Source of the DNA: Rheinheimera sp. UJ63
GTDB taxonomy: Bacteria; Pseudomonadota; Gammaproteobacteria; Enterobacterales; Alteromonadaceae
DNA length: 64,000 bases
NCBI RefSeq assembly: GCF_021568285.1
Contig: NZ_JAKGTQ010000001.1
Coordinates: forward strand, 124,001 to 188,000
Direction: 5' to 3'
In this document: one piece after another, positions 54,725-64,000 of the stretch
Layout: the number at the start of each line of letters is the position of its first letter
How positions within the stretch are numbered: position 1 is the first letter of the stretch
Made by a program: the position numbers and the translations under genes
The notes under the pieces: model-generated
The model's database searches: none
Seen by the model: only the letters and a program-made list of their open reading frames with translations
Told to the model about the DNA's origin: nothing

Positions 54725-55633
54725 ATGAGTCCAGCCATTGAAAGTAAACGTCTTCGCATCGGTATGCAAAAGTCAGGTCGTTTGTCGATTGAATCACAAG
54801 CGCTGCTTAGTAGCTGTGGTTTAAAAATCAATTTACGTGAACAACGCTTAATTGCTCACGTTGAAAATATGCCGATTGATATTTTACGGGTGCGCGATGA
54901 TGACATCCCAGGCTTAGTAATGGACGGCGTCTGTGATCTAGGCATTATCGGCGAAAACGTATTAGAAGAAGTATCACTGCAACGGCAAATCGATAACGAA
55001 AGCGCGGACTATGAAGTGCTGGCCCGCTTAGATTTTGGTGGCTGTCGCTTATCGATTGCCGTACCACAAGAAGAGCAATATCAAGGTGTAAGCAGCCTTG
55101 AAGGTAAAACTATTGCCACTACTTACCCACGTTTACTGACACGCTATTTAAAGCAGCAAGGCGTGAATGCCCGCGTAGTAATGCTGACCGGTTCTGTTGA
55201 AGTGGCGCCGCGCGCCGGTTTAGCTGATGCCATCTGTGACCTCGTGTCTACCGGTGCCACCTTAGAAGCGAATGGTTTAAAAGAAGCTGAAGTGATCTAC
55301 CGCAGTAAAGCAGTACTGATCCAACGCAAAGGTTTAGCTGATGCTCAGCACCAGAAACTGATTGCTAAGTTAATGCCTCGCATTCAAGGCGTGATGCAAG
55401 CCAACGAAAGCAAATACATCATGCTGCACGCCCCGCGCGCTAAGTTAGACGAAGTGATTGCCTTATTACCTGGTGCAGAAAACCCAACCTTACTGCCTTT
55501 AGCTGGCAATAACGATATGGTGGCCTTGCATGTGGTCAGCAGCGAAACCCTGTTCTGGGAAACCATGGAACAGCTCAAAGCACTGGGCGCCAGCTCAATC
55601 TTAGTATTACCTATTGAAAAGATGATGGAGTAA
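54725..55633 (+). CDS. hisG: ATP phosphoribosyltransferase
   Basis: HisG performs the committed step of histidine synthesis, joining ATP and PRPP, and is feedback-inhibited. The 302-residue protein is the long form with a C-terminal ACT-like domain. Motifs: [60 protein letters not shown] lies 6 bp before the ATG. Followed after 3 bp by hisD. Confidence 0.97.
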   Translation: MSPAIESKRLRIGMQKSGRLSIESQALLSSCGLKINLREQRLIAHVENMPIDILRVRDDDIPGLVMDGVCDLGIIGENVLEEVSLQRQIDNESADYEVLARLDFGGCRLSIAVPQEEQYQGVSSLEGKTIATTYPRLLTRYLKQQGVNARVVMLTGSVEVAPRAGLADAICDLVSTGATLEANGLKEAEVIYRSKAVLIQRKGLADAQHQKLIAKLMPRIQGVMQANESKYIMLHAPRAKLDEVIALLPGAENPTLLPLAGNNDMVALHVVSSETLFWETMEQLKALGASSILVLPIEKMME

Positions 55634-55636
55634 TCG

Positions 55637-56959
55637 ATGCAACGCTTTAACTGGAGTCAACTTGATCAAGCTGGCCAACAAGCTGCCTTGGCCAGACCGG
55701 CCCTGCCTGATTCAGCCAGCCTTGCGCCGAAAGTACGCGAGATCATTGCAGCGGTGCGAGCAGAGGGTGATGCAGCCTTACGACGTTTTAGTCAGCAATT
55801 TGATCAGCTTTCCGATAACCCATTGGCGTTAAGTGCCAGCGTGCAGCAGCAGTTGTTAAGCCAATTACAACCTGAGCGCAAAGCCGCTATTGAATTAGCC
55901 TATGACAATATTCGCAAGTTTCATGCGGCGCAATTACCGCGGGATATCGAAGTTGAAACCAGTGTTGGCGTAATGTGTCAGCTGAAAAGTCGCCCGATTG
56001 GCAGTGTCGGCCTGTATATTCCTGGCGGTAGTGCGCCCTTACCTTCTACGGTGTTGATGCTGGGTGTTCCGGCGCAGTTAGCGGGCTGCCCGCGTGCAGT
56101 CTTGGTAACGCCCCCAGGTAAGCCACTCGCTACCGATATTGCACCCGAAATTATTTATGCCGCTAACCTTTGTGGCATTACCGAAATTTATACCATTGGC
56201 GGCGCACAAGCCGTGGCGGCGCTGGCTTACGGTACAGAGACGATTGCCAAAGTGGATAAAATTTTTGGCCCAGGCAATCGCTATGTTACTGAAGCAAAAC
56301 AGCAAGTAAGCCAAGATGCGAAAGGCGCGATGATTGATATGCCAGCCGGCCCATCTGAAGTGCTCGTGCTGGCCGATGCTCAGGCTAACCCAGAGTTTGT
56401 CGCAGCAGACTTACTGTCGCAGGCGGAACATGGCCCTGATTCACAGGTGATTTTAGTTAGCGATAGCGCAAGTTTGCTGGATGCCGTAGAGCAAGCCCTT
56501 AGTGTGCAATTAGTCGCCCTACCGCGCCGTGATATTGCTGCGCAAGCGCTAGCACACAGCCGAGCCATCTTAACAACCGACTTAGACAGCGCCATTAGCG
56601 TGACCAATGCCTATGCGCCTGAGCACTTAATTGTGCAAACAGAGCAAGCTGAGCTACTCACTGAGCGCTTTACCAGCGCAGCCAGTATTTTTGTTGGCGC
56701 GTGGACGCCCGAATCCGCTGGGGATTACGCCAGTGGCACTAACCATGTGTTACCCACTTATGGTTATAGCCGCACTGTCTCAAGCTTGTCGATGACCGAT
56801 TTCTTCCGCCGCTTTACCGTGCAGCAATTATCTGCCACCGGGATGCGTAATATTGGCCCCGCCATTGTCACCCTGGCTGAAGCCGAAAGTTTAGAAGCGC
56901 ACGCCAATGCGGTACGGTTACGCTTGGCCAGTTTATTAAAGGAGACTGAACATGTCTAA
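55637..56959 (+). CDS. hisD: Histidinol dehydrogenase
   Basis: HisD carries out the last two steps, histidinol to histidine. The 440-residue protein has GLYIPGGSAPLPSTVLM, FGPGNRYVTEAK, DMPAGPSEVLVLAD, LSQAEHGPDSQVILV and the catalytic-region HVLPTYGYSRTVSSLSM. It overlaps hisC by 8 bp. Confidence 0.97.
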   Translation: MQRFNWSQLDQAGQQAALARPALPDSASLAPKVREIIAAVRAEGDAALRRFSQQFDQLSDNPLALSASVQQQLLSQLQPERKAAIELAYDNIRKFHAAQLPRDIEVETSVGVMCQLKSRPIGSVGLYIPGGSAPLPSTVLMLGVPAQLAGCPRAVLVTPPGKPLATDIAPEIIYAANLCGITEIYTIGGAQAVAALAYGTETIAKVDKIFGPGNRYVTEAKQQVSQDAKGAMIDMPAGPSEVLVLADAQANPEFVAADLLSQAEHGPDSQVILVSDSASLLDAVEQALSVQLVALPRRDIAAQALAHSRAILTTDLDSAISVTNAYAPEHLIVQTEQAELLTERFTSAASIFVGAWTPESAGDYASGTNHVLPTYGYSRTVSSLSMTDFFRRFTVQQLSATGMRNIGPAIVTLAEAESLEAHANAVRLRLASLLKETEHV

Positions 56960-58028
56960 GGTACACCCGCTGGCCCGTGATGCCGTTAAAGCTATCGTGC
57001 CTTATGCTTCAGCTCGCAGCTCAATGAGTGGCGGTGCGGTGTGGCTTAATGCTAATGAAAACGCGCTAGCGCCCGCTTATCAGTTAGATGACACCTTTAA
57101 CCGCTATCCGTCTTGTCAGCCCAAAGCCGTGATTGATGGCTACGCTGCGTATGCAGGATTAGCTGCCGAGCAAGTATTGGTAAGCCGTGGTGCAGATGAA
57201 GGCATTGAGCTCTTGATCCGAAGCTTCTGCGAGCCAAAGCAAGATAGCATTACAATTTGCCCACCGACCTATGGCATGTATGCCATTAGCGCCGAGAGCA
57301 ATCAAACGCCGGTGAATAAAGTACTGCTAAAAGATAATGAACGCTTAGATTTACCCGGCATTTTTGCTACCTCGCCAAAGCTTGTGTTTATTTGTAGCCC
57401 CAATAACCCGACCGGTGATCTCATTCCTCGTGAAGATATTATCGCGGTGTTAGAGCACTTTACCGATCAAGCCTTAGTGGTGGTTGATGAAGCCTACATT
57501 GAATTTGCCCCAGAGGCGTCTGTGGTGTCGCTACTGAGCCGCTACCCGCACTTGGTGATCCTGCGCACGCTATCTAAAGCCTTTGGCTTAGCGGGCTTAC
57601 GTTGTGGTTTTACGTTGGCCGCGCCTGAGATTATCAACGCCCTGAAAAAAATGATTGCGCCCTACCCGATTGCCGAGCCGGTGGCACAAATTGCTGCGCA
57701 AGCGCTATCGCCCGCCGGTATCGCGCAAATGCAACAGAGTGTGGCTACCATAAATGCTTTACGTGATGACTTTATTACGCTTGCCGCAAGCTTACCGGGC
57801 ATTGATAAAGTATGGCCAAGCAATGCTAACTATGTATTGTTGCAAGTAAGCGATGCCGCAGCCTGTGTTAATGCGCTGATTGCAGAAGATATTTTGATCC
57901 GCAACCAATCTAGCCAACTGGGTTTATCGCAGGTGGTTCGGGTATCCATTGGCAGCCCAGCAGAAATGCAGCGTTTAGCCGGCGCTATGCAACGTTATTT
58001 TCAACCTAATCAGAGAGAAACCGCATGA
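56952..58028 (+). CDS. hisC: Histidinol-phosphate aminotransferase
   Basis: This PLP enzyme converts imidazole-acetol phosphate to histidinol phosphate. The 358-residue fold-type I protein has [56 protein letters not shown] and the PLP-Lys motif [17 protein letters not shown]. It overlaps hisB by 4 bp. Confidence 0.97.
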   Translation: MSKVHPLARDAVKAIVPYASARSSMSGGAVWLNANENALAPAYQLDDTFNRYPSCQPKAVIDGYAAYAGLAAEQVLVSRGADEGIELLIRSFCEPKQDSITICPPTYGMYAISAESNQTPVNKVLLKDNERLDLPGIFATSPKLVFICSPNNPTGDLIPREDIIAVLEHFTDQALVVVDEAYIEFAPEASVVSLLSRYPHLVILRTLSKAFGLAGLRCGFTLAAPEIINALKKMIAPYPIAEPVAQIAAQALSPAGIAQMQQSVATINALRDDFITLAASLPGIDKVWPSNANYVLLQVSDAAACVNALIAEDILIRNQSSQLGLSQVVRVSIGSPAEMQRLAGAMQRYFQPNQRETA

Positions 58029-59095
58029 GTGGCCAACCTATTTTATTTATCGATCGTGACGGCACCATGGTAGAAGAGCCGCCAATAGACAAGCAGCTCG
58101 ATAGCCTTGAAAAATTGGCCTACGAGCCAGGCTTAGTGCCGGCGCTATTAAAACTGCAAGCGGCGGGTTATCGCTTAGTGATGGTGACCAATCAAGATGG
58201 TTTAGGCACCGACAGCTTTCCGCGCGATACCTTTGATGCACCCCATAACAAAATGATGCAACTTTTAACCTCGCAAGGTATTCAGTTTGATGATGTGCTG
58301 ATTTGCCCACATTTTGAGCGGGATAACTGCAGTTGCCGCAAACCGAAACTCGGTTTGGTCAAAGACTACCTGCAACAAGGTAAAATCGATTTTACCAATT
58401 CTTATGTGATTGGCGATCGGCTAACTGACGTGCAACTGGCTGAGAACATGGGCTTACCGGCTTTTCAGTATCAACGTGACAGCTTGGGCTGGGCCGAAAT
58501 CACCAAACGCTTATTAAGCCGTGGCCGCAGCGCAACCGTGGTGCGTACCACGCGCGAAACCGATATTAAAGTGACAGTCGATTTAGATAGCAGTGGTAAT
58601 AACCTGTTCAACACGGGCGTCGGCTTTTTTGATCATATGCTAGAGCAAATAGCCACCCACGGCGGCTTCTCATTGCAAGTGGAGGTGAAAGGCGATTTAC
58701 ATATCGACGATCACCACAGTGTTGAAGATACCGCCCTCGCCCTAGGCCAAGCCTTAAAGCAAGCACTGGGCAATAAGCGAGGCATCAACCGCTTTGGTTT
58801 TGTGCTGCCGATGGACGAGTGCCGCGCCGAGTGTATTTTAGATTTATCGGGTCGGCCGCTGTTTGTGTTTAACGGCGAGCTGGGCGAAGGTGCGGTGGGC
58901 GGTTTAACGCTGGAGATGGTGCCACACTTTTTCCGCTCAATAAGCGATGCCATGTTGATGTCTTTGCACCTGAGTATTACCGAAGGCAATAAACACCATA
59001 AAGTAGAAGGTTTATTCAAAGCCTTTGGCCGAGCACTGCGCCAAGCCATTACCGTATCGGGTGAAGCCTTACCAAGCTCAAAAGGAGTGTTGTAA
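58025..59095 (+). CDS. hisB: Bifunctional histidinol-phosphatase / imidazoleglycerol-phosphate dehydratase
   Basis: The N-terminal half is an HAD phosphatase ([29 protein letters not shown], a Cys-rich zinc site [17 protein letters not shown]). The C-terminal half is the dehydratase with [19 protein letters not shown] and [18 protein letters not shown] metal-binding His repeats. Length 356 matches the fused gammaproteobacterial form. It abuts hisH by a 1-bp overlap. Confidence 0.97.
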   Translation: MSGQPILFIDRDGTMVEEPPIDKQLDSLEKLAYEPGLVPALLKLQAAGYRLVMVTNQDGLGTDSFPRDTFDAPHNKMMQLLTSQGIQFDDVLICPHFERDNCSCRKPKLGLVKDYLQQGKIDFTNSYVIGDRLTDVQLAENMGLPAFQYQRDSLGWAEITKRLLSRGRSATVVRTTRETDIKVTVDLDSSGNNLFNTGVGFFDHMLEQIATHGGFSLQVEVKGDLHIDDHHSVEDTALALGQALKQALGNKRGINRFGFVLPMDECRAECILDLSGRPLFVFNGELGEGAVGGLTLEMVPHFFRSISDAMLMSLHLSITEGNKHHKVEGLFKAFGRALRQAITVSGEALPSSKGVL

Positions 59096-59688
59096 TGAGT
59101 TTGGTGATTGTTGATACCGGCTGTGCCAACATCAGCTCGGTGTATTTTGCGGTAAAACGCTTAGGTGTTGAGCCTGTAATAAGCCGTGATGCTGCGGTCA
59201 TCCGTGGTGCCTCGCGGGTCATTTTACCGGGCGTTGGCACCGCAAAAGCAGCCATGCATAATTTAGCCGAGCGCGAGCTGATCGGCACCTTACAAAGCCT
59301 AACGCAACCGATGCTGGGTATTTGCCTTGGTATGCAAATGCTCACCGCCCACAGTATGGAAGGTGATGTCGCCTGTTTAGGATTAATTCCAGGCGAAGTG
59401 GCACCGCTTAATGCTGCCGGTTTACGCTTACCGCATATGGGCTGGAATACCTTGCACCAGATCAGTAAGCACCCCATTTTGGCCGGCTTTACTGAACAAG
59501 ATTATCTGTATTTTGTGCACAGCTTTGCAGTGGTGCCGAGCGAATATAGCTTAGCACAATGCCACTATGGCTCTGACTTTGCCGCGGTTATTGGCAAAGA
59601 TAATGTGGTCGGTGCGCAATTTCACCCTGAGCGCTCAGGTAAAGTGGGCGCGCGATTATTACAAAACTTTCTGGAGTGGCAGTTGTGA
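59095..59688 (+). CDS. hisH: Imidazole glycerol phosphate synthase, glutaminase subunit
   Basis: HisH supplies ammonia to HisF. The 197-residue class I glutaminase has nucleophile Cys in [12 protein letters not shown] and His/Glu in [16 protein letters not shown], with [10 protein letters not shown] near the start. hisA begins within its last codons (GTGA). Confidence 0.97.
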   Translation: MSLVIVDTGCANISSVYFAVKRLGVEPVISRDAAVIRGASRVILPGVGTAKAAMHNLAERELIGTLQSLTQPMLGICLGMQMLTAHSMEGDVACLGLIPGEVAPLNAAGLRLPHMGWNTLHQISKHPILAGFTEQDYLYFVHSFAVVPSEYSLAQCHYGSDFAAVIGKDNVVGAQFHPERSGKVGARLLQNFLEWQL

Positions 59689-60422
59689 TTATTCCGGCGA
59701 TAGATTTAATTGACGGCACAGTCGTGCGTCTATACCAAGGCGCTTACGATAAAACCACCGAGTACACTTTCAGCCCCTTTACGCTTCGCGATAGCTATGC
59801 CAAAGCCGGTTCGCCGCTACTGCATGTGGTTGACCTCTCGGGTGCCAAAGATGCCAGCAAGCGGCAAATTGCCCTGTTAACCAAGCTAATGACCGACGCG
59901 CCATTGCAAATTCAAGTTGGCGGTGGGGTGCGCAGCGAGCAAGATGTGATGGATTTACTCGCCGCCGGTGCTAGCCGCGTGGTGATTGGTAGCTTAGCAA
60001 TTCGGGAGCCTGAGTTGGTACAAGGCTGGATCCGCAAGTACGGCGGTGAGCGCATTGTGTTAGCCTTAGATGTAGCCATTAATGCCCAAGGCGAAAAAAC
60101 CTTACCTAGCCACGGTTGGATTGAAGAGTCTGGCGTAACACTAGAGCAAGTGTTAGACGGTTATATTGCTGCCGGTGCTAAGCATGTGCTTTGTACCGAT
60201 ATCAGTAAAGACGGCACCTTAACTGGCGCTAATGTGGCGTTATACCGTGAGCTTAGCAGTAAGTATCCAACGCTGGCTTGGCAAGCGTCTGGCGGCATTG
60301 GTTCATTAGCCGATATCCAAGCGTTAATTGGCTCGGGTGTCGCGGGGGTGATCTTAGGTCGCTCGCTGTTAGAAGGTAAGTTTACGCTTGAGGAGGCCAT
60401 TGCATGCTGGCAAAACGCTTAA
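59685..60422 (+). CDS. hisA: ProFAR isomerase HisA
   Basis: This TIM-barrel isomerase catalyses the fourth step. I use the GTG start at 59685, which overlaps the hisH stop as GTGA and gives the usual [19 protein letters not shown]; a GTG three codons earlier adds no family match. Other motifs: [41 protein letters not shown]. It overlaps hisF by 19 bp. Confidence 0.96.
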   Translation: MIIPAIDLIDGTVVRLYQGAYDKTTEYTFSPFTLRDSYAKAGSPLLHVVDLSGAKDASKRQIALLTKLMTDAPLQIQVGGGVRSEQDVMDLLAAGASRVVIGSLAIREPELVQGWIRKYGGERIVLALDVAINAQGEKTLPSHGWIEESGVTLEQVLDGYIAAGAKHVLCTDISKDGTLTGANVALYRELSSKYPTLAWQASGGIGSLADIQALIGSGVAGVILGRSLLEGKFTLEEAIACWQNA

Positions 60423-61177
60423 TTCCCTGTTTGGATGTGCGCGATGGCAAGGTAGTAAAGGGCGTACAGTTTCGTAACCATGAAATTATTGGTGATATTG
60501 TGCCTCTGGCCCAGCGCTATGCCGAAGCCGGCGCAGATGAATTGGTATTTTACGATATTACGGCGTCGAGTGATGGCCGGGTGGTTGATAAGAGCTGGGT
60601 GCGCCGCATTGCTGAGGTGATTGATATTCCCTTTTGTGTGGCCGGTGGCATTAAATCGGTGGCAGATGCCGGCAAAATTTTGGAGATGGGCGCGGATAAA
60701 GTGTCGATTAACAGCCCTGCCCTAACTAACCCGCAGTTAATTGCTGAGCTTAACCAAACCTATGGGCAGCAGTGTGTGGTCATTGGGATTGATAGCTTTT
60801 TTGATGTGGCATCGGGCCAATATCAGGTGTATCAATTTACGGGCGATGAGAGCCGTACCCAGAAAACGCAGTGGTTAACTCGCGATTGGGTAACTGAGGT
60901 GCAGCGCTTGGGTGCCGGTGAGATTGTGCTGAACTGCATGAATCAGGATGGGGTGCGGCAAGGTTACGATTTGGCGCAGCTGAAAACCATTCGGGATCTG
61001 TGCAAGGTGCCGTTGATCGCCAGTGGTGGTGCCGGCGCAATGCAGCATTTTACCGAGGTGTTTCAGCAAGCCGATGTGGATGGGGCCTTAGCAGCCAGTG
61101 TCTTCCACAAAGGTATTATTCAAATCAGCGAGCTAAAGGCGAAGTTACTGGCCGATGGTATTAGTATACGTCCTTAA
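60404..61177 (+). CDS. hisF: Imidazole glycerol phosphate synthase, cyclase subunit
   Basis: HisF uses ammonia from HisH to form the imidazole ring and AICAR. The 257-residue TIM barrel has [19 protein letters not shown] with catalytic Asp, [41 protein letters not shown] and [17 protein letters not shown]. In E. coli hisI follows with overlap; here 541 bp of repeats intervene. Confidence 0.97.
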   Translation: MLAKRLIPCLDVRDGKVVKGVQFRNHEIIGDIVPLAQRYAEAGADELVFYDITASSDGRVVDKSWVRRIAEVIDIPFCVAGGIKSVADAGKILEMGADKVSINSPALTNPQLIAELNQTYGQQCVVIGIDSFFDVASGQYQVYQFTGDESRTQKTQWLTRDWVTEVQRLGAGEIVLNCMNQDGVRQGYDLAQLKTIRDLCKVPLIASGGAGAMQHFTEVFQQADVDGALAASVFHKGIIQISELKAKLLADGISIRP

Positions 61178-61214
61178 AAGGAAAGCCATAAAACCCACGC
61201 AAGCACTACGTACA

Positions 61215-61362
61215 TTTTTTCTGTGACACGCCGTGAAGCTTCCCCGGGGCTAGATTGTGAATATCATCCATGATATTCACCCGTTGGGACAGCAGAGCTG
61301 TCCAAATGCGTTCCTGACGAATTTGTCCGGCCATCCATGGCCTTCAACGGTCACAGAAAAAA
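61215..61362. repeat. Dispersed multi-hairpin element, copy B (opposite orientation)
   Basis: Perfect 13-bp terminal inverted repeats TTTTTTCTGTGAC (61215-61227) and GTCACAGAAAAAA (61350-61362) bound a core that matches copy A (9012-9188) in reverse complement; 35 nt (61317-61351) are identical. Hairpins: GTGAATATCA/TGATATTCAC (61257-61280), GGACAGC/GCTGTCC type, and GGCCATCCATGGCC (61329-61342). Confidence 0.8.
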
Positions 61363-61371
61363 GTATCTCCG

Positions 61372-61470
61372 CGCTTGCTTAGTTCTGAGCTTTCTCCAAG
61401 GTAAAAGCTGGGAAGTCCCAGCGCAACACTGATAATGCTAAGCAAAGCGTCTTTGGCATGGATGCCAAAG
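61372..61470. repeat. Nested inverted repeat in the his spacer
   Basis: CGCTTGCTTAG (about 61372-61382) is complementary, with one bulge, to CTAAGCAAAGCG (about 61438-61449). Inside lies a GCTGGGA/TCCCAGC hairpin, and just after it CTTTGGCAT/ATGCCAAAG. It is a compact structured unit similar in style to the neighbouring element but not homologous in sequence. Confidence 0.6.
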
Positions 61471-61722
61471 AGGAGCCTACAGGGAAGTATTCACGGCGTC
61501 TTTGCGTGCAATATCAGTGTGAAGCGGTACAGAATTTACAACGACTTTGCATGCACTATCAGTTTAAAGCGTGACAGTATTTATAACGATTTTGCGTGTA
61601 GTATCAGTGTGAAGCGTTACAGTATTTACAATAACTTTATGTGCAGTATTCATCTAAAACGCACTAGAGATAACGCTAATGATACGTGGCAAAATACACA
61701 TTCGAACGTGAGAATTAAATGA
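61435..61722 (+). CDS. Doubtful open frame across 45-bp tandem repeats
   Basis: A 95-codon frame from ATG 61435 runs through the four 45-bp repeats (61495-61674), giving 15-residue repeats such as [15 protein letters not shown] and [15 protein letters not shown]. It ends in TGA within the hisIE start (ATGATG at 61719). The repeat length being a multiple of three keeps it open by itself, and no ribosome site or homologue is evident, so it may not be a gene. It could couple translation to hisIE. Confidence 0.25.
   Translation: MLSKASLAWMPKRSLQGSIHGVFACNISVKRYRIYNDFACTISLKRDSIYNDFACSISVKRYSIYNNFMCSIHLKRTRDNANDTWQNTHSNVRIK
61495..61674. repeat. Four 45-bp tandem repeats
   Basis: Four consecutive 45-bp units share a core such as CTTTGC-TGCA-TATCAGT-T-AAGCG-TACAG-ATTTA. 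Units 1-3 are similar to each other; unit 4 is degenerate. They lie directly upstream of hisIE. Confidence 0.85.
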
Positions 61723-62336
61723 TGAACCAACAACAGATTGAACAACTGAGCTGGCCTGAAAATCAGTTACTGCCTGCCATAGTGCAACATGCCATCTCAG
61801 GTAAAGTGCTGATGCAAGGGTATATGAACCCCGAGGCACTTTCTCACACTCTTGCAAGCAACACGGTTACCTTTTTCAGTCGCAGTAAACAGCGCTTGTG
61901 GACCAAAGGTGAAAGCTCAGGTAACACCCTAAGTTTGGTCAGCATTGACCAAGACTGTGATGCCGACAGCTTACTGATTATGGCGCTGCCGGCCGGCCCT
62001 ACTTGCCACGAAGGCACCGAAACCTGCTGGCATGATAATGACGCCAATAGCCCACAACTGAGCTTTTTGTATGACTTAGAACAAGTGATTGCCAGCCGTG
62101 AAGGTGCCGATCCGAAAAGCAGCTATACCGCCAGTTTATTCGCCCGAGGCGTAAAACGCATTGCGCAAAAAGTGGGGGAAGAAGGTGTGGAGTCAGCCCT
62201 AGCTGCGATGGCAGGTGATAAAGAAGAGCTGGCAAACGAAGCAGCAGATTTAATCTTCCACTTACTTGTTTTGCTGCGTAGTCAAAAATTAGCACTTAAT
62301 GATGTCATTAAAGTGCTACAAGATCGTCATAAATAA
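61719..62336 (+). CDS. hisI: Bifunctional phosphoribosyl-AMP cyclohydrolase / phosphoribosyl-ATP pyrophosphatase
   Basis: HisIE performs steps 2 and 3 of histidine synthesis. The N-terminal cyclohydrolase has [32 protein letters not shown] and metal-binding QDCDADSLL and [11 protein letters not shown]. The C-terminal pyrophosphatase has [18 protein letters not shown] and [15 protein letters not shown]. Length of 205 is normal. It is set apart from hisF by repeats, so it may need readthrough or its own promoter. Confidence 0.96.
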   Translation: MMNQQQIEQLSWPENQLLPAIVQHAISGKVLMQGYMNPEALSHTLASNTVTFFSRSKQRLWTKGESSGNTLSLVSIDQDCDADSLLIMALPAGPTCHEGTETCWHDNDANSPQLSFLYDLEQVIASREGADPKSSYTASLFARGVKRIAQKVGEEGVESALAAMAGDKEELANEAADLIFHLLVLLRSQKLALNDVIKVLQDRHK

Positions 62337-62477
62337 CAATACGCTAGCCATTTATCTCGGCTGACAACGTCTCATACTAGGCGTTTCAGCCTTTATCCTG
62401 ACATCGTTCGAACAAAATATATGCTATTCTTAACAGTGACGTTTTGGCTTAAAGACCATGGGTAGCTGGACGTTGGG

Positions 62478-62512
62478 GTGATTTAGCGCTTGCTGCAACA
62501 ACGCTAAATCAC
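62478..62512. repeat. Perfect 11-bp inverted repeat upstream of the last gene
   Basis: GTGATTTAGCG (62478-62488) and CGCTAAATCAC (62502-62512) form a perfect stem with a 13-nt loop. No T-run follows on either strand, so it may be an operator or mRNA leader structure for the downstream diguanylate cyclase. Confidence 0.6.
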
Positions 62513-62551
62513 AACTTGAGTTAACGCCTGACAAATAATGGATTAATTGGC

Positions 62552-64000
62552 ATGGGCAAATTTAAAGAAGACATCAAATTTGATGTCCAAAATCTTAACC
62601 CTTTGCTGGCGTCGTGGCAGTTTTCAGCCAGTAGCCAAGCACCGGATGCGCAACAGTCTGTTCTAAAAACCTTAGACCTCAACCTGCTAAATAGCATTTT
62701 TGAGAACTTTCAAAAAGCCTTGGGCGTGTCAATCGCGCTGATTGATTTACACGGTAAAGTCGTCTCTTCATCTAACTGGCAACGCGTTTGTATGCAGTTT
62801 CATCGTCAGCACCCTGCTAGCCTTAAAAATTGCATTAGCTCTGATACTACTCTCGCCAACGAAGCGATAAAACAGCAAGATTTTGCCACTTATGCATGTT
62901 TAAATGGCTTAATTGACTGTGCAGCGCCAGTAAAAATACTCAATAAGCACGTGGCTAATCTTTATATTGGCCAATTCTTTATAAAAAAACCGGATTTAAA
63001 CTTTTTTAAACAGCAAGCAAAAGCACTTAGTTTTGATGAAGATAGCTATTTAAAAGCGATTGCCGAAGTCCCTATTATCCCAGAATCAAAAATTGAAGCG
63101 ATGATGAAGCTGATCGCTTTTCTGGCAGAACAAGTCGCAGAGCTGAGCCATAGCAATTATAAAGCTGACCGCATGCTGCAAATTGTCGAGCAACAAGTAA
63201 AAAATCGAACGCACGAATTAGAAATGCAAAACCAGATCCTCAGTATGATCAGTCATGGTTCAGCATTGTCAGATGTTTTAATACAACTTGTTCGACAAAT
63301 TGAAGCCCAATATCCTGAAATATTATGCTCGATACTGATACTCGATGAAGCGCAGTATTGTTTACGCGTGGCCGCCGCCCCTTCGTTACCTCAAGCCTTT
63401 AATGATGCTATTGATGGATTAACACCGGGTCCTGATGCCGGATCTTGCGGCAGTGCGGCTTACAGTGGCCAAGCCGTTATGGCTGAAGATTTATTACAAC
63501 ATCCTCATTGGCAAGCCTATCGCGAATTAGTGTTATTGAACGAGTTAAGAGCCTGCTGGTCAATTCCGATAAAAAATGCCCAAGGTAAAGTGTTAGGCGC
63601 ATTTGGCTTTTATCAAAAAGAACCCGGCTTACCCTCGGCTGAGTTTAGCAGCAAGATGGCCATTTTCAGTAACTTAGCTGAGCTTGCCATTTCCCGCTCG
63701 CTCTCAGCTGCACATATTCATAAAATGGCATTTTATGATCATCTCACCGGTTTAGCCAATCGCCGCTTATTGGATGATCGCCTACAACTGGCTTTTAAAC
63801 AAAGCAAACGCAGCAACAGCTTTGGTGCTTTATTATTTATCGATTTGAATAATTTCAAGCCCGTGAACGATCGCTTTGGCCATAAAGTGGGTGACTTACT
63901 ACTGATTGAAGTAGCGAATCGGTTAACAAATCAAGTACGAGAAGTGGATACTGTCGCTCGCTTAGGGGGTGATGAGTTTGTGATTGTGTTATGCGATTTA
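62552..64000 (+). CDS. PocR-GAF-GGDEF sensory diguanylate cyclase (3' end outside window)
   Basis: The frame is open for 483 codons from ATG 62552 to the window edge. The N-terminal part (residues about 45-190) matches the PocR ligand-binding domain: FQKALGVSIALIDLHGKVVSS, then CLNGLIDCAAPVKI and NLYIGQFFI. A coiled segment and a GAF domain follow (PGPDAGSCGSAAYSGQAVMAEDLL). The GGDEF domain begins at YDHLTGLANRRLLDD and has RLGGDEF with an RxxD (REVD) inhibitory site. It should make cyclic-di-GMP in response to a small ligand. An EAL domain after the edge cannot be excluded. Confidence 0.88.
   Translation, partial: MGKFKEDIKFDVQNLNPLLASWQFSASSQAPDAQQSVLKTLDLNLLNSIFENFQKALGVSIALIDLHGKVVSSSNWQRVCMQFHRQHPASLKNCISSDTTLANEAIKQQDFATYACLNGLIDCAAPVKILNKHVANLYIGQFFIKKPDLNFFKQQAKALSFDEDSYLKAIAEVPIIPESKIEAMMKLIAFLAEQVAELSHSNYKADRMLQIVEQQVKNRTHELEMQNQILSMISHGSALSDVLIQLVRQIEAQYPEILCSILILDEAQYCLRVAAAPSLPQAFNDAIDGLTPGPDAGSCGSAAYSGQAVMAEDLLQHPHWQAYRELVLLNELRACWSIPIKNAQGKVLGAFGFYQKEPGLPSAEFSSKMAIFSNLAELAISRSLSAAHIHKMAFYDHLTGLANRRLLDDRLQLAFKQSKRSNSFGALLFIDLNNFKPVNDRFGHKVGDLLLIEVANRLTNQVREVDTVARLGGDEFVIVLCDL

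Larger units (their letters stand above)
61178..61718. other. 541-bp repeat-filled spacer inside the his operon
   Basis: The hisF-hisIE gap contains three blocks: a hairpin element (61215-61362), a nested inverted repeat (61372-61470) and four 45-bp tandem repeats (61495-61674). No conserved protein is encoded. The arrangement is an accretion of repeats in a place that is compact in E. coli. Confidence 0.75.

Noticed and set aside
61215-61362. Complete insertion sequence
   Set aside because: At 148 bp it encodes no transposase, and no clean target-site duplication is evident at its ends.
61495-61674. CRISPR array in the his spacer
   Set aside because: The 45-bp units are contiguous with divergence spread along the unit, not constant repeats with unique spacers.

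Overview
The window is a chromosomal segment of a gammaproteobacterium. Gene order points to the Alteromonadales/Chromatiales side (a Rheinheimera- or Alishewanella-like organism); this is an inference from synteny, since no rRNA or species marker is present. Many blocks match E. coli neighbourhoods: ygfB-pepP-ubiH-ubiI with 6S RNA-fau, rpiA-serA, gltX beside a tRNA-Val array, zipA-ligA, ycgL-ycgM-ycgN beside minCDE, rnd-fadD, tsaB-yoaA, and a complete his operon. Between them lie accessory genes, small uncharacterised proteins and intergenic repeats.

Layout. 1-5876 (minus): a truncated DUF885 lipoprotein gene, then ygfB-pepP-ubiH-ubiI (ubiquinone hydroxylases with an aminopeptidase). 6048-8951 (plus): 6S RNA, fau, rpiA, serA. 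8952-9271: a dispersed multi-hairpin element. 9272-11549 (minus): a DUF481 outer-membrane protein and gltX. 11709-12650: a strong promoter, three identical tRNA-Val(UAC) genes and six decayed tRNA-derived units. 12794-19609: sulfotransferase, CDF efflux protein, diguanylate cyclase, DsrE protein, DUF465 protein, and a divergent AraC regulator/aldehyde dehydrogenase pair. 19831-26572: a collagen-like/propeller lipoprotein, an amidoligase-glutaminase pair, a DUF1499 membrane protein and a pseudo-receiver-TPR protein.

26562-36743 (minus): DUF2919, ligA, zipA, smc, an MscS channel, ycgN, ycgM-like, a lytic transglycosylase and ycgL. 36890-40436 (plus): minC-minD-minE and an unknown membrane-anchored protein. 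40500-47033 (minus): rarD, a DUF4397 lipoprotein, rnd, fadD and a secreted methyltransferase-like protein. 47258-48550: alkaline phosphatase. 48652-54248 (minus): chalcone-isomerase-like protein, DUF2878, SDR, tsaB, yoaA and two small unknown proteins. 54559-62336 (plus): his leader/attenuator and hisGDCBHAF, then a 541-bp repeat-filled spacer before hisIE. 62552-64000: the 5' part of a PocR-GAF-GGDEF gene.

The most interesting signals are: (1) two copies of a hairpin-rich element (9012-9188 and 61215-61362) with compensatory stem changes; (2) the tRNA-Val array with a tail of mutually similar degenerate tRNA units; (3) the amidoligase/class-I amidotransferase pair with unknown substrate; (4) 45-bp tandem repeats that stay open in frame and run into the hisIE start codon; (5) a receiver domain lacking its phospho-acceptor Asp. 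All functional calls come from reading motifs and gene order; no database search was run.
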